A stretch of DNA of 42,539 nucleotides from Alphaproteobacteria bacterium (GCA_017539265.1 JAFYHG010000006.1:1-42539); one strand, 5' to 3'. Counted from the stretch's first letter, positions 16,741 through 24,956 are shown. Made by a program: numbers and translations. Notes: generated by a model from the sequence alone, not told the origin.

Positions 16741-18150
16741 TTAAAACCTCCATTCTAAATTTTGTTTTGTAAAAGATGTCCACGGGCGATGGATATGAAC
16801 GGGTTCGGCCAATAAACAGCCTGCCACGGCATCCAACCCGTCATCATGTGTATTTGTATGCGTTTGAAAATCCCGCATTTCATCCAAAAAAGGTGTGGAC
16901 TTAACCGATTCGTGAACCCATAAAGAGCCATTCATCAAAGGGGCATCAAACGCCGAAACAATTCGGGCAACTTTGTTTTGACGACTTGTTTCCTCTAAAA
17001 CCGCGCATGAAGTATGGGTTTTTGCAAACTCTTGCCGGAGCAGGGCGGGCAAAAATTTACCGATCCCGTTTGTTTCCAAATGAACGCTTGGGATAAAGCA
17101 ATTTTGAACAAGCTCCCGAACGGCAGCACATTGATAGGCTGTTGCCTCTGCCTGCGATGGTACGCATAGGTATAATAACCTGTGCAGATAGGCATTTCCT
17201 GCCTCATCAAAAAACACACAGGCCACCACGCTTTTATCCCCGTTGGGTGAACCGAAAGCGGGGTCCCACCAACAAGATACACTTTTAAGCCGTATTCCGT
17301 TTAAGGTCAGGATAGCTCGCCCGTTGGATTCCCGATAGACTAAATCACCGTCATAAAATTTCAGGCGATTGATATCCAGTCGGCTTTCCATAAGCAAAAC
17401 GGGCTTAAGCATCATTTGGCTTAAAAATTTATTGGGGCCTGACCGGATGCGCAGTTTTTCAATTTTTTCCAAACTAAACCGTTCCGGCCAGGCAGATTGA
17501 CCGCCTTTATCCAAAATCGGAATTTTAAGGGTAGCCCAATTTTCCAGATACCCGCCGACATCTGTTTTATAAAGGGTGTCGGCGGTATGGGGTGTTCCGA
17601 TAAAAAGCATAAAGCCTTGGGGCGTCAGGATATAATCCAGTTCCCCTAATTTTTGCCTTAAAAGGGTGCGCTTACCGGCGGTATCACAAGTTTTGGGGAT
17701 TTCCACATCATCACAAATGATAATGTCGGCGCGGCACCCGGTTGTATTCGCCATCAAACCTGCGGCCAAAACGGACGGATCCCTTAATTTCTGTGGGCGG
17801 CGAACGGTAAAACGATCGCTGGCCCACTCGTCCGAATTTTTAGGTTTCAAGTCGACGGTTAAGGGGTGCCTTTCAATAATTTGTCGCATATGATGCACCA
17901 TCTTTTTCGCAAGATTATGATCTGCCGACAGGATTAAAAGCCTTAAATTCGGATCTTGGGTCAAGAGCCAAGCCCCGAAAAGACCGACAATGGTGGACTT
18001 ACCGGAATTTCGAAACGCCATCAAAAGGCCGTTTTTACGGTTTTGATAGAGGTCGGTCAAAAAAACGGCCATTTTTCGGTGGTGTTTGGGAAGATTTAAG
18101 TTTTGTATTTTATCCCAAATCCAGATAAATTCAAGAAAAGATGACTTCAT
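16741..18150 (-). CDS. terminase large subunit (T7 gp19-like)
   Basis: 469-residue DNA packaging motor. Walker A-like FRNSGKST at 46-53 and Walker B IIICDDVE at about 143-150 mark the ATPase, followed by FMLFIGTPHTADTLY, the coupling region. The nuclease half contains WWDPAFGSPNGDKSVVACV (about 290) with the first acidic residue, and HDDGLDAVAG near the C-terminus with the last acidic pair. The sequence runs like the podoviral T7-type terminases. The start overlaps the preceding small gene by 20 bases. No damage is seen; it should be a working motor if expressed. Confidence 0.9.
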   Translation of the reverse strand: MKSSFLEFIWIWDKIQNLNLPKHHRKMAVFLTDLYQNRKNGLLMAFRNSGKSTIVGLFGAWLLTQDPNLRLLILSADHNLAKKMVHHMRQIIERHPLTVDLKPKNSDEWASDRFTVRRPQKLRDPSVLAAGLMANTTGCRADIIICDDVEIPKTCDTAGKRTLLRQKLGELDYILTPQGFMLFIGTPHTADTLYKTDVGGYLENWATLKIPILDKGGQSAWPERFSLEKIEKLRIRSGPNKFLSQMMLKPVLLMESRLDINRLKFYDGDLVYRESNGRAILTLNGIRLKSVSCWWDPAFGSPNGDKSVVACVFFDEAGNAYLHRLLYLCVPSQAEATAYQCAAVRELVQNCFIPSVHLETNGIGKFLPALLRQEFAKTHTSCAVLEETSRQNKVARIVSAFDAPLMNGSLWVHESVKSTPFLDEMRDFQTHTNTHDDGLDAVAGCLLAEPVHIHRPWTSFTKQNLEWRF

Positions 18151-18415
18151 TATCTTCCTCCGTTTTCAGGGCTTCTTTCGCAAGGCCCACCCAATCCGTT
18201 TTATCCGCCGATAAATCCGGTGTTGCACCACTCATGATTTTGTCGGCCAGAGCAATATGCATCAATGCCGATTTACAGGCGTTATGATAGGCGGTGAATC
18301 CTTTCGGATCAGAAGGGATATCCTGCCTGATTAAGGCTTGATAGGATTCAATCGCCCGTTTTAGACCCTGTTGAAGAGGGCCTAAAATATCTTCCGAAAC
18401 AATTTTATCCGTCAT
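18131..18415 (-). CDS. putative terminase small subunit
   Basis: 94-residue acidic, mainly helical protein directly upstream of and overlapping the large terminase gene, the place where T7-like phages encode the small terminase subunit (gp18). I see no strong sequence signature. The size (T7 gp18 is about 90 residues), the coupling and the helical character support the call. It would recognise the packaging site and regulate the motor. Confidence 0.55.
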   Translation of the reverse strand: MTDKIVSEDILGPLQQGLKRAIESYQALIRQDIPSDPKGFTAYHNACKSALMHIALADKIMSGATPDLSADKTDWVGLAKEALKTEEDNEVIFS

Positions 18416-18423
18416 GTCGGCCC

Positions 18424-18900
18424 CTATTTCAGGACAGACCGTCCTGCCGCAGATGTAAATGTGTTGATGGAATTTAACGCATTAGCCGTATTTCGGCTGC
18501 TTGCAGATGAAAGCGAGAGCAAATTTTGTGTATTGCGGGCATTGATTCCGTTTAATAGGGCTTCCAAGGAAATATTGGCTTGGTTAACCAGATATTTATC
18601 CTCGGCATCATGCTCTTTTTGAAGAGATTCCAAAACGGCCTCGCCGCTACCGGATTTGGGACTCATCCCTGCGGCCCCGAGTTTCGCCTTGTATGCGGAT
18701 TGTTGTTGCGTCAGCAAATTTAAATTTTTGCGTTGTTCTTCCGCAAGGGCTAATTTGGCCTGTGCCACATCCAAGTCATACTTTTTTTGGTTGGCGGCGC
18801 GTTCGGCTTTTAAAGCTTTTTTTTGTGTATCGGCACTTTCCTTCATATACCAGGATGAAGCAAGCGACGCTACGGTTGTGATAATGGGTGTTACTTCCAT
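18424..18900 (-). CDS. internal virion protein (T7 gp14-like)
   Basis: 158 residues from the ATG at 18900, preceded by GGAGGATAAAATC; a longer frame upstream runs into the tail tube gene and lacks a ribosome site. After a short hydrophobic start (IITTVASLASSWYM) the protein is a long Ala, Lys and Gln-rich helix (about 25-75), then GAAGMSPKSGSG and a second helical half. T7 gp14, one of the proteins ejected into the cell, has the same order: hydrophobic start, Gln/Ala-rich helix, Gly-Ser turn, helix. No counterparts of gp15 and gp16 are present. Confidence 0.65.
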   Translation of the reverse strand: MEVTPIITTVASLASSWYMKESADTQKKALKAERAANQKKYDLDVAQAKLALAEEQRKNLNLLTQQQSAYKAKLGAAGMSPKSGSGEAVLESLQKEHDAEDKYLVNQANISLEALLNGINARNTQNLLSLSSASSRNTANALNSINTFTSAAGRSVLK

Positions 18901-18904
18901 GATT

Positions 18905-20815
18905 TTATCCTCCGATCTGTAGGTCAGTTGTAACGCTGACAAGTTTAAAAGGTTGAGGGCTGTCTCCTTCAATCCGCCACAAAGGTGTGGTGGGTGAACG
19001 CGACCAGCCGAGTGAACGAACGACGATATCTGCCGTTTGGGGCGCGGGTACGGCATTTAGCGTATAAGTATTCATCGGGCGGGGTAATTCCTGATGTAAT
19101 CCGGTGCCGGTATCAATTTCCAAAGAAGCCGTATCTACAATGCGAAAAACGCCTTTTACAAGTCGGGCGCTTGAAACGGGGGCCGAACCGTTACTGGCAC
19201 CTACTCCGGGCGGCAAAGGTATGACCTGATGCGTAAAGCCCAGGCCGACTTCTATTTGGCTTGCCGGATAATCCAATGTAACGGATCCGTCTTGGACGGT
19301 TTTATCGGGTACAACAACCCCGTCGGCAACAATCTTAACCGTTTTTCCGTTCAAAACGGAAAGATTTGAAAAAGTGGTTGTCGGTTCTTGGGAAACCAAA
19401 ACAATTGAACAATCCGTGTGGACGGTATCATCCAAAGTTTCCAAAAAGTAATTTCCGGAACGTTTAACGATAAAGTAGGCTTCGTCCCCGACAACAGCCA
19501 CGGAAATAAAATAGCCGACCGTTGTTTGTTCGGACCAACTTTGGATATCTTCGGCCCGAAAACTGGTTAAAGTAGCCATTTTCCCGTCTTGCATAATGAT
19601 ATAGGCCTGGCGATGATTTTTATCATAGGCCATATCCACCGGAACATTGATTAAATGTCCCGACATGATGGACAGGTCAGTAGCCTGATAGGCCTGTTCA
19701 ATATCGGCAAACAAAAATTCCCGAATCTCCATACCGTTTCGAGACGAAAAAATGGTGGCTCCGTCTATACCGATGGGCGGCACATAGCGTAAATCCGGTG
19801 ATCCGACCTGTGTCTGGCGTTTCAGTTGAATGCTTGTTGGTGAAAGCGGATCCCCTGATACCATCCACTCGGAATTAGTCGTAAAAATCTGCAAATGTCG
19901 GCCGGCAAACATGGCACAAATGGCATTGGATTGGTCGGACAGAATACTGAATTCGATGGCTTCGGAATCGTAACCGTCACCTAATTCAAAATTACCGATA
20001 TCACCGCTTTGGCTGAACCACAGGTAATTAGGCAAACTTTTGCTGCCCCCGAATACCAGACGGGATTGATAAAATGCCACCGTCATCGGGTAGCCGTAGT
20101 CGGAATCGAAGGCAGGCTCACCCCATGCCCGTGTGGTGAAAGAACCGCTACCGTCGGCATCCAGTTTTTTAAGGACGGTTGCGTCGGCATGTGTTGCGTC
20201 CGTGACGGCGGTAATTTTGACATATCCTTCGGCGACTTTGAATTGACGATTGACATGCTTGGATAAAAAGACACTGCTTGAAGCCGTAATCGTAATCGAT
20301 CCCGTTACGTCAGAAGCTGTTAGTGTAACATCATCGGCGCAAAATTTATGATAGGGTTGCAATAGGCAATTTTTTTCCTTTAAAAAAGAAAAAGAACTTA
20401 ACTGCCAGTTATTTCCCGTTTTTGTCAGTTTCCGCGGTGCAACATCCGGATGGACCAGGTAAAGTGTATCGCCTCCCTGACACCACCGCACCCGCGGAAT
20501 CTGATTAATTGTCCAAGGTGTGGATACGGTTGCCTCAAGTGAATCGTTATGATAAATTTTGGCACTTTGATTTAAAAGCACAATCAGATAGGTTTCCGAT
20601 GAACTTTTTTCAAAAGTAATTAATCGGCCGGTTCCCGATAAAGAAGCTACATATCTTAATCCGGGTCTGCGATAAACACCGCCGGTGGGTTCGATAAACA
20701 CGTTTTTTAAGGATAAAGCCCCGTTGTCATAGGCTTTTAAGTCCACGCGTCCCAGTAGGTTTTGGCTAAGTTCACCGGAAGTAAAATTTGTTTTACTGGT
20801 AAATAGGTTTGTCAT
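18905..20815 (-). CDS. tail tubular protein B (T7 gp12-like nozzle)
   Basis: 636 residues. The opening NFTSGELSQNLLGRVDLKAYDNGALSLKNVFIEPTGGVYRRPGLRYV is the hallmark of gp12-like tail nozzle proteins ('G--SP-L-GR-DL--Y--G---L-N-----G---RRPG'). The centre has the beta-propeller-like pattern YGYPMTVAFYQSRLVFGGSKSLPNYLWFSQSGD, also typical. It forms the distal tube of the short tail. T7 gp12 is about 790 residues, so this is somewhat shorter. It overlaps the gp11-like gene by an ATGA. No tail fibre or spike gene follows, which is unusual. Confidence 0.9.
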   Translation of the reverse strand: MTNLFTSKTNFTSGELSQNLLGRVDLKAYDNGALSLKNVFIEPTGGVYRRPGLRYVASLSGTGRLITFEKSSSETYLIVLLNQSAKIYHNDSLEATVSTPWTINQIPRVRWCQGGDTLYLVHPDVAPRKLTKTGNNWQLSSFSFLKEKNCLLQPYHKFCADDVTLTASDVTGSITITASSSVFLSKHVNRQFKVAEGYVKITAVTDATHADATVLKKLDADGSGSFTTRAWGEPAFDSDYGYPMTVAFYQSRLVFGGSKSLPNYLWFSQSGDIGNFELGDGYDSEAIEFSILSDQSNAICAMFAGRHLQIFTTNSEWMVSGDPLSPTSIQLKRQTQVGSPDLRYVPPIGIDGATIFSSRNGMEIREFLFADIEQAYQATDLSIMSGHLINVPVDMAYDKNHRQAYIIMQDGKMATLTSFRAEDIQSWSEQTTVGYFISVAVVGDEAYFIVKRSGNYFLETLDDTVHTDCSIVLVSQEPTTTFSNLSVLNGKTVKIVADGVVVPDKTVQDGSVTLDYPASQIEVGLGFTHQVIPLPPGVGASNGSAPVSSARLVKGVFRIVDTASLEIDTGTGLHQELPRPMNTYTLNAVPAPQTADIVVRSLGWSRSPTTPLWRIEGDSPQPFKLVSVTTDLQIGG

Positions 20816-21381
20816 TCGCGAACCTCAATTAAAGAAAAGTCTTGAAACGATTGGGGCAGGGCTTGTTGGCTGTCCACCAAACGGGCGGTTTGAACGGCAT
20901 CAAGTGCCAATTTACGCAAATAGTCCGTTCTTGTGGTACTTTCCGTCAGTGGTAGGCAAAATTCCGCCGCCAATTTGGCAACCAGGGCCTCCGTGAAAAA
21001 AGGTGGAAAATCCGTTTCATTCGGCCGACAAATATAGGTTAAAAGGACATTGTCGCTATCGGTATGAAGTTGTTTGCGGGCAATACGATAGGATAATCCT
21101 TTACCGCGTGTGCTTTGACCGGCGGATAAAACCCTTAAACAATCATTTGGTAGGGCATAGGCGTATCTGTAATCGGCCTTTGGTGTATCATTAAGGCGCG
21201 CCAATTTAACCTGTTTTAAGGCAAAACGCCACGGATAGGAAGCAAGCAGAGATTCCAAAACGATTTTATAAAGTTGTGCCGAAATATGTGCTTCGGTTGT
21301 TTCTTCCTGAAAAGAAGAAATACTGTTTGCGCCCAATTTGACAAGCGCATGGGAACAAATATCAATGGATGTAAAACTCAT
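20812..21381 (-). CDS. tail tubular protein A (T7 gp11-like gatekeeper)
   Basis: 189 residues, near the T7 gp11 length of 196. Features: IDICSHALVKLGANSISSF at the start, SYPWRFALKQVKLARL at about 50-65, YAYALPNDCLRVL, and FTEALVAKLAAEFCLPLT. The order 'N--L--LG', 'YPW-FA---', 'Y-YALP-DCLR' and 'L---LA--LA-PLT' is the well-known tail tubular protein A pattern. It links the portal to the nozzle. It lies between capsid and gp12-like genes, exactly as in T7, and is separated from the capsid gene by an intrinsic terminator. Confidence 0.9.
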   Translation of the reverse strand: MSFTSIDICSHALVKLGANSISSFQEETTEAHISAQLYKIVLESLLASYPWRFALKQVKLARLNDTPKADYRYAYALPNDCLRVLSAGQSTRGKGLSYRIARKQLHTDSDNVLLTYICRPNETDFPPFFTEALVAKLAAEFCLPLTESTTRTDYLRKLALDAVQTARLVDSQQALPQSFQDFSLIEVRE

Positions 21382-21400
21382 AAAAAACTCCCAAAAAAAT

Positions 21401-21431
21401 TAAAGAAAAGGGCGATGAAACACCGCCCTTT
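21401..21431 (-). terminator. intrinsic terminator after the capsid gene
   Basis: On the minus strand an 8-base-pair stem AAAGGGCG/CGCCCTTT (21407-21414 and 21424-21431) with a 9-base loop is followed by TCTTTAATTTTTTT. It sits between the end of the capsid frame and the gp11-like gene. T7 has its major terminator at the same place, just after gene 10, where it makes capsid mRNA more abundant than downstream tail mRNA. Confidence 0.75.
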
Positions 21432-21454
21432 CGTTCGGATAAAACAAAATTGTC

Positions 21455-21628
21455 TTATGAACCGCCGCCACCGGCACCTTCGCCTTCACCCGCTGCGGCT
21501 TCTTCGGCCGGTGGTGTGTCAAGGCAAACCATCTTGACCACGCCTTTCGGGTCAATGAGGCAGGCACCTTGGCTCATCATATTGTTCACAAAGTGCGCCG
21601 CATAATCCCCGTGCCACGTAATGTCGGT
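21455..21628 (-). pseudogene. C-terminal part of the capsid frame, after an in-frame TAA
   Basis: Directly after the TAA at 21629-21631 the same frame continues for 57 codons to a second TAA. The translation begins TDITWHGDYAAHFVNNMMSQ and includes an IDPKGVVKM segment, which looks like the normal C-terminal part of T7-type capsid proteins, then ends in a Glu/Gly-rich tail. There is no start codon or ribosome site for separate translation. So this is the severed end of the capsid gene, produced only if the stop is read through. Confidence 0.75.
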
Positions 21629-22336
21629 TTAGATATCTTGACCACTGGCGTGTCCGACCGCGGATTTATGGTAGATAAAGCAAGTATGTGTCGTACTTGT
21701 TTTCGGTAGGCCCGTATGCATAATCCATACAATGCCCATCCATTTACGGCTTTCCGAACCGTTCAACATCGGATAAGCATCACCCACATAATTGGCGGAT
21801 GAAAATTCCTCAATGGAAAGCAGTTGATTCCATTGCGCCGGCGAAACCAAGGCATACCGTTCACCATCATCGGGAACATCATTATTGTTCAATGTCGTGA
21901 AAGCGGATAAAATTCGATCTTTTGTTAAGGCTTCGGTGTCATCACCGGCTGTTTGTGTTGCGGTATTCAGGGCCGTAATGATTAAATCATCTGTTTTGCG
22001 GCCCAAGGCATAAGCCCCAGCCAAAGCCAGGGCTTTGCGCTCGTCATGTCCGACCTTTAATTCGTCCAATTGATCAACCCATTCGCCGGCATAGTAGTCC
22101 GTCAGTGAACATTCCACCGGTGCATGTGTGACATTGGAAGCCGTAATTTGGCTGTTTCTGTTCTTGGTTGTGGCGGTCATCGCGCCGATAACTTGGAAAG
22201 TTGTGGATGATCCTTGAACATTATTCTTGGACCGGACCGTGTTTTTAAGTTTGGAGCCTTGTTGCTGATAAGCGGTATGCACATCGGCTTCAAAATGTTT
22301 GATAAAAGAGGCATCAATTGCCGTAGAAACTGTCAT
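21629..22336 (-). CDS. major capsid protein (T7 gp10-like), cut by an in-frame stop
   Basis: 235 residues read as a T7/podovirus-type major capsid protein: SFIKHFEADVHTAYQQQGSKLKNTVR at the start, VIGAMTATTKNRNSQI, the DYYAGEWVDQLDELKVGHDERKALALAGAYALGRKTDDLI block, and ERYALVSPAQWNQLL. The frame stops at a TAA after SGQDI, but homologous sequence continues without a frame change for another 57 residues. The full protein would have about 293 residues; the shortened form lacks the end of the fold and probably cannot build a shell. The start has GAAAGGAAATTTTAT-ATG. Sequencing error, recent nonsense mutation or readthrough cannot be told apart here. Confidence 0.85.
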   Translation of the reverse strand: MTVSTAIDASFIKHFEADVHTAYQQQGSKLKNTVRSKNNVQGSSTTFQVIGAMTATTKNRNSQITASNVTHAPVECSLTDYYAGEWVDQLDELKVGHDERKALALAGAYALGRKTDDLIITALNTATQTAGDDTEALTKDRILSAFTTLNNNDVPDDGERYALVSPAQWNQLLSIEEFSSANYVGDAYPMLNGSESRKWMGIVWIMHTGLPKTSTTHTCFIYHKSAVGHASGQDI

Positions 22337-22369
22337 ATAAAATTTCCTTTCTTGTTGTTAAAAATGTCT

Positions 22370-22457
22370 CCGTGGTTCCAGATTTCCCTCTGCCACGGGG
22401 CCACAAAAAACGGGACAATATCCCGAGGGTTTGACGGGCCAACGGTTATCCGTCAAA
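22370..22457 (-). promoter_or_regulatory. hairpin-rich region between scaffold and capsid genes
   Basis: Three inverted repeats fill this 125-base gap: TTTGACGG/CCGTCAAA (22430-22437 and 22450-22457), the terminator-like CGGGA/TCCCG followed by TTTTTT on the minus strand (22405-22425), and CCGTGG/CCACGG (22370-22375 and 22393-22398). They would limit read-through from scaffold into capsid and fold the 5' leader of capsid mRNA. No clear promoter was seen here, so capsid expression may depend on partial termination. Confidence 0.5.
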
Positions 22458-22461
22458 AAAA

Positions 22462-23148
22462 CTAACCATAAAGACGTTTAAAACCAGCTTCAACCCGTTT
22501 TGTAATTTCGGGATCCTGATATTTCCAATATTTCGGATTTTGCATCAGGCGTTTTAAATCTTCTTCCGTGTCCGTATCGGGCAGATTTTCCGAACGGGAT
22601 AAAACGGGTGTTTCTTGGCCGTTTTTCATCATTTGATACATAGCCAGAATACCGTCTTTACTGGTTGATAAGGCTTCAAAAATTTTGGGGTTTAAATTCT
22701 TTTCTCCCCAAGCCGAAATTTGGCGGGCAACGGTATTGAATTGCTCTTCGCCGCCAAAAGCCGCACTTAGCGCCGATAAATCTTTATCCATTTTAAATGT
22801 TTCCGACAGGTTTTGAATGACGGGAATGATTTTTTCGGCCGCTAAATCATAAATGCCTTGGGCCTGCCGGCGGGTCAAACCCAAATCAAAGAGGCGTTTA
22901 TTGACATCCGGATCATTCTTCATCAATTCGCTGTTGATTTGAATGGTATAACCTTCGGGATTTTCGGGGCATGTATCTTGCGGATCGTTCGGCGCGCGGG
23001 CAGCCATCTTTTTTTCCAATTCCAAATAGGATTTAATTAGGGCAGCTGTGTTTAAATCACCGGCTTTATCCTTAAATTTATCCGGAATTTGAAGAACGGG
23101 TTCTTGTTCGGGTAAGATTTCGGGTGTTTCTTTGTTTTGTTTGGTCAT
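22462..23148 (-). CDS. capsid assembly scaffold protein (T7 gp9-like)
   Basis: 228-residue acidic, helical protein. IPDKFKDKAGDLNTAALIKSYLELEKKM near the start and the closing LMQNPKYWKYQDPEITKRVEAGFKRLYG are typical of podoviral scaffolds: the last segment ('NP-YW---DP-----V--GF--LY') is the conserved capsid-binding end. It shapes the procapsid and leaves before packaging. It overlaps the preceding Bbp19-like gene by an ATGA. Position between portal and capsid genes agrees with T7. Confidence 0.9.
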   Translation of the reverse strand: MTKQNKETPEILPEQEPVLQIPDKFKDKAGDLNTAALIKSYLELEKKMAARAPNDPQDTCPENPEGYTIQINSELMKNDPDVNKRLFDLGLTRRQAQGIYDLAAEKIIPVIQNLSETFKMDKDLSALSAAFGGEEQFNTVARQISAWGEKNLNPKIFEALSTSKDGILAMYQMMKNGQETPVLSRSENLPDTDTEEDLKRLMQNPKYWKYQDPEITKRVEAGFKRLYG

Positions 23149-23351
23149 ATGTTTTCTCCTTGTTGTTGACCTTGTTTGATGAAAGACAGAATCAGAGCCA
23201 CCAAGGCACGTTGGCCTTCCAGAAAACGAAGCTCGGCATCTGTTGCCGCAGGGGATAGAGTACGCTCAAAAGTGATCTTTTTCAGGTGATTAAGCACTTC
23301 TTTCCCCTCGGCATGACGGAAAAGACGGGTATAGGACTGTGGGACCGTCAT
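23145..23351 (-). CDS. small Bbp19-like phage protein
   Basis: 68 residues: YTRLFRHAEGKEVLNHLKKITFERTLSP...ELRFLEGQRALVALILSFIKQG. The order 'F----G--VL--L---T----------T-F-EG-R--V--I' is that of the small Bordetella phage Bbp19-type protein found between portal and scaffold in many T7-like podoviruses. Its role is not established. It overlaps both neighbours by ATGA, so the portal, this gene and the scaffold are translationally coupled. Confidence 0.65.
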   Translation of the reverse strand: MTVPQSYTRLFRHAEGKEVLNHLKKITFERTLSPAATDAELRFLEGQRALVALILSFIKQGQQQGENI

Positions 23352-24820
23352 GAAATGATTCCTTCCGGTGATGTCAGTTTAAGGGCTTCATCGGGCACAT
23401 TTAATTTGTTCCCTAACCACCGGACAAAGGCCCCGACATTGATTTGCTTAAGGCCTGTTTCCCCTAATTTCAGCACCGATGACAACCACAAAAGGGCATT
23501 GTTGGCATCAATTTGGGATTGCTTTTCAGCCCGTGTGGATTGATAGGCTATTTTTAATAACCGACCGTCCAGAAAAATTTCGGGAATTTCTCCGCGCTTG
23601 CGTAAAATACCGATGGCGCGTTCAATTAACGGTGTCAACAATTCCGTTTGCAATCGACCATAGGTCGCCCCCAATATGCGCATCATTTCGTCGGATCGTT
23701 CCAAAACTTCGGTAGCCGTCATTTTGGATGCGTTCACTTCCCCTAATTTATCCCCCAACAGAGCATGACGTATATGCTTACGCAGATCGTCCAGCATCAG
23801 TTGTGAAACATCAAATTTTCCGGGTGCTTCCAAAGGGGTCAGACCTTTGGATCCGACCGCCTTGGGGATGATGGCACCGGGGACGAGATGTATGTTGCTG
23901 GGGTTCAGGACGCCATCGTCCTCGGCCAGCCAAATACCCGTCACGGAAATAGACGCATTCTTTAGGATGAGCTCAACAACCTTATTGGCTGTTTTAATAT
24001 CCGGCAGCGTCTTCATGACGGGCGAACGACCATAAATCTCGCCCGGTGCCTTAAGCCAGCGAAAAGAAATAAACGGTGAGCACGCAAAATGGGCTTCTTT
24101 TAACACGATATCCGTGCCGTTTAGGGAATCATACTGGCCAACGGGATTTAAAAAAGCTGTATAATCATATCCGCCGTTTTTGGCAGGAATGACCGCTTCG
24201 ATAACAGAAAAAGTCATCTCCTCTGTCGGGGCGGCTTTTTTGATTTTTGATGATAAATCAAATTCGGGAAAGCGGGTCACGAACGAATCGAAATCCAACC
24301 GACTTTCGCGGAATGTCACATCCAACCGACCGGAGGGACCTTCATCCAAATAGACTTCTGATAACGGTACTGCCGTAAATTTAAAGGCTGACGTTGAACC
24401 GATCGGTGCTTCTTCGAACAACAGGCAGGCCGTTCCCGCCGTGATAAGGTCAAAGTAACATTGATGAATTTCCAAAGAAAAATTGGACCGATCAAAATGC
24501 GCCCGCATGATTTCCGAAATGGAATCCAATTCCGGTGCAATGCGGTCCCGATCCGAATCGGTTATATCCGAACCGGCCTTTAAATGAAACCACCGCATCC
24601 AAGGGGGTGTTACCTCAGACAGCATCAAGGCTGCCAGTTGGTCCACCGAATCGGGGGCAGTGCCGTCAAACAGGCGGGTAATGGGTGTTTGGTTTTTTGA
24701 AAATACGGATTCGCGTTGCGGCAGGGCATACTCATAACATTCCTGCCATACGGATTCCCAAGATTCGCGCCGTCCCCGTGCTTTTTGAAAACGGCTGTAA
24801 AGATTTTTTATATCCGTCAT
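23348..24820 (-). CDS. portal (head-tail connector) protein, T7 gp8-like
   Basis: 490 residues. LYSRFQKARGRRESWESVWQECYEYALPQRESVF, the block DGTAPDSVDQLAALMLSEVTPPWMRWFHL, and the later FISFRWLKAPGEIYGRSPVMKTLPDIKTANKVVELIL are the conserved segments of the podoviral head-tail connector family. Twelve copies would form the ring through which DNA enters the capsid and to which the terminase docks. T7 gp8 is about 535 residues. It is first in the structural operon, with AGGAG before the ATG and a promoter-terminator leader upstream. It appears intact. Confidence 0.9.
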   Translation of the reverse strand: MTDIKNLYSRFQKARGRRESWESVWQECYEYALPQRESVFSKNQTPITRLFDGTAPDSVDQLAALMLSEVTPPWMRWFHLKAGSDITDSDRDRIAPELDSISEIMRAHFDRSNFSLEIHQCYFDLITAGTACLLFEEAPIGSTSAFKFTAVPLSEVYLDEGPSGRLDVTFRESRLDFDSFVTRFPEFDLSSKIKKAAPTEEMTFSVIEAVIPAKNGGYDYTAFLNPVGQYDSLNGTDIVLKEAHFACSPFISFRWLKAPGEIYGRSPVMKTLPDIKTANKVVELILKNASISVTGIWLAEDDGVLNPSNIHLVPGAIIPKAVGSKGLTPLEAPGKFDVSQLMLDDLRKHIRHALLGDKLGEVNASKMTATEVLERSDEMMRILGATYGRLQTELLTPLIERAIGILRKRGEIPEIFLDGRLLKIAYQSTRAEKQSQIDANNALLWLSSVLKLGETGLKQINVGAFVRWLGNKLNVPDEALKLTSPEGIIS

Positions 24821-24859
24821 AACATCTCCTAATATTAAAAAAAGAAAGTAGTTGCATAC

Positions 24860-24897
24860 AAAAAAAACAGGCTTTTGAACTGTTCAAAAACCTGTTT
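24860..24897 (-). terminator. intrinsic terminator in the leader of the phage operon
   Basis: A long stem on the minus strand: AAACAGG/CCTGTTT (24865-24871 and 24891-24897) continuing through one mismatch into TTTTGAA/TTCAAAA (24873-24879 and 24883-24889), with a 3-base loop and followed by at least seven T. It lies about 40 bases upstream of the portal ATG and downstream of a consensus promoter. Confidence 0.85.
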
Positions 24898-24927
24898 GGA
24901 TAGACCTCTGCCTGCTAACTGAAAATC

Positions 24928-24956
24928 AATATAGCACATTTTTTTGAAAATGTCAA
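24928..24956 (-). promoter_or_regulatory. consensus promoter of the phage structural operon
   Basis: Minus strand TTGACA (24951-24956), 17-base spacer, TATATT (24928-24933). Transcription should start near 24921 and meets the terminator at 24860-24897, giving an RNA of about 60 bases unless termination is overcome. The -35 element overlaps the end of the preceding gene. Confidence 0.75.

Noticed and set aside
22430-22457. TTTGACGG/CCGTCAAA inverted repeat as an intrinsic terminator
   Set aside because: No T run follows the stem on either strand; on the minus strand the T run precedes it. Listed only as part of the hairpin-rich leader.
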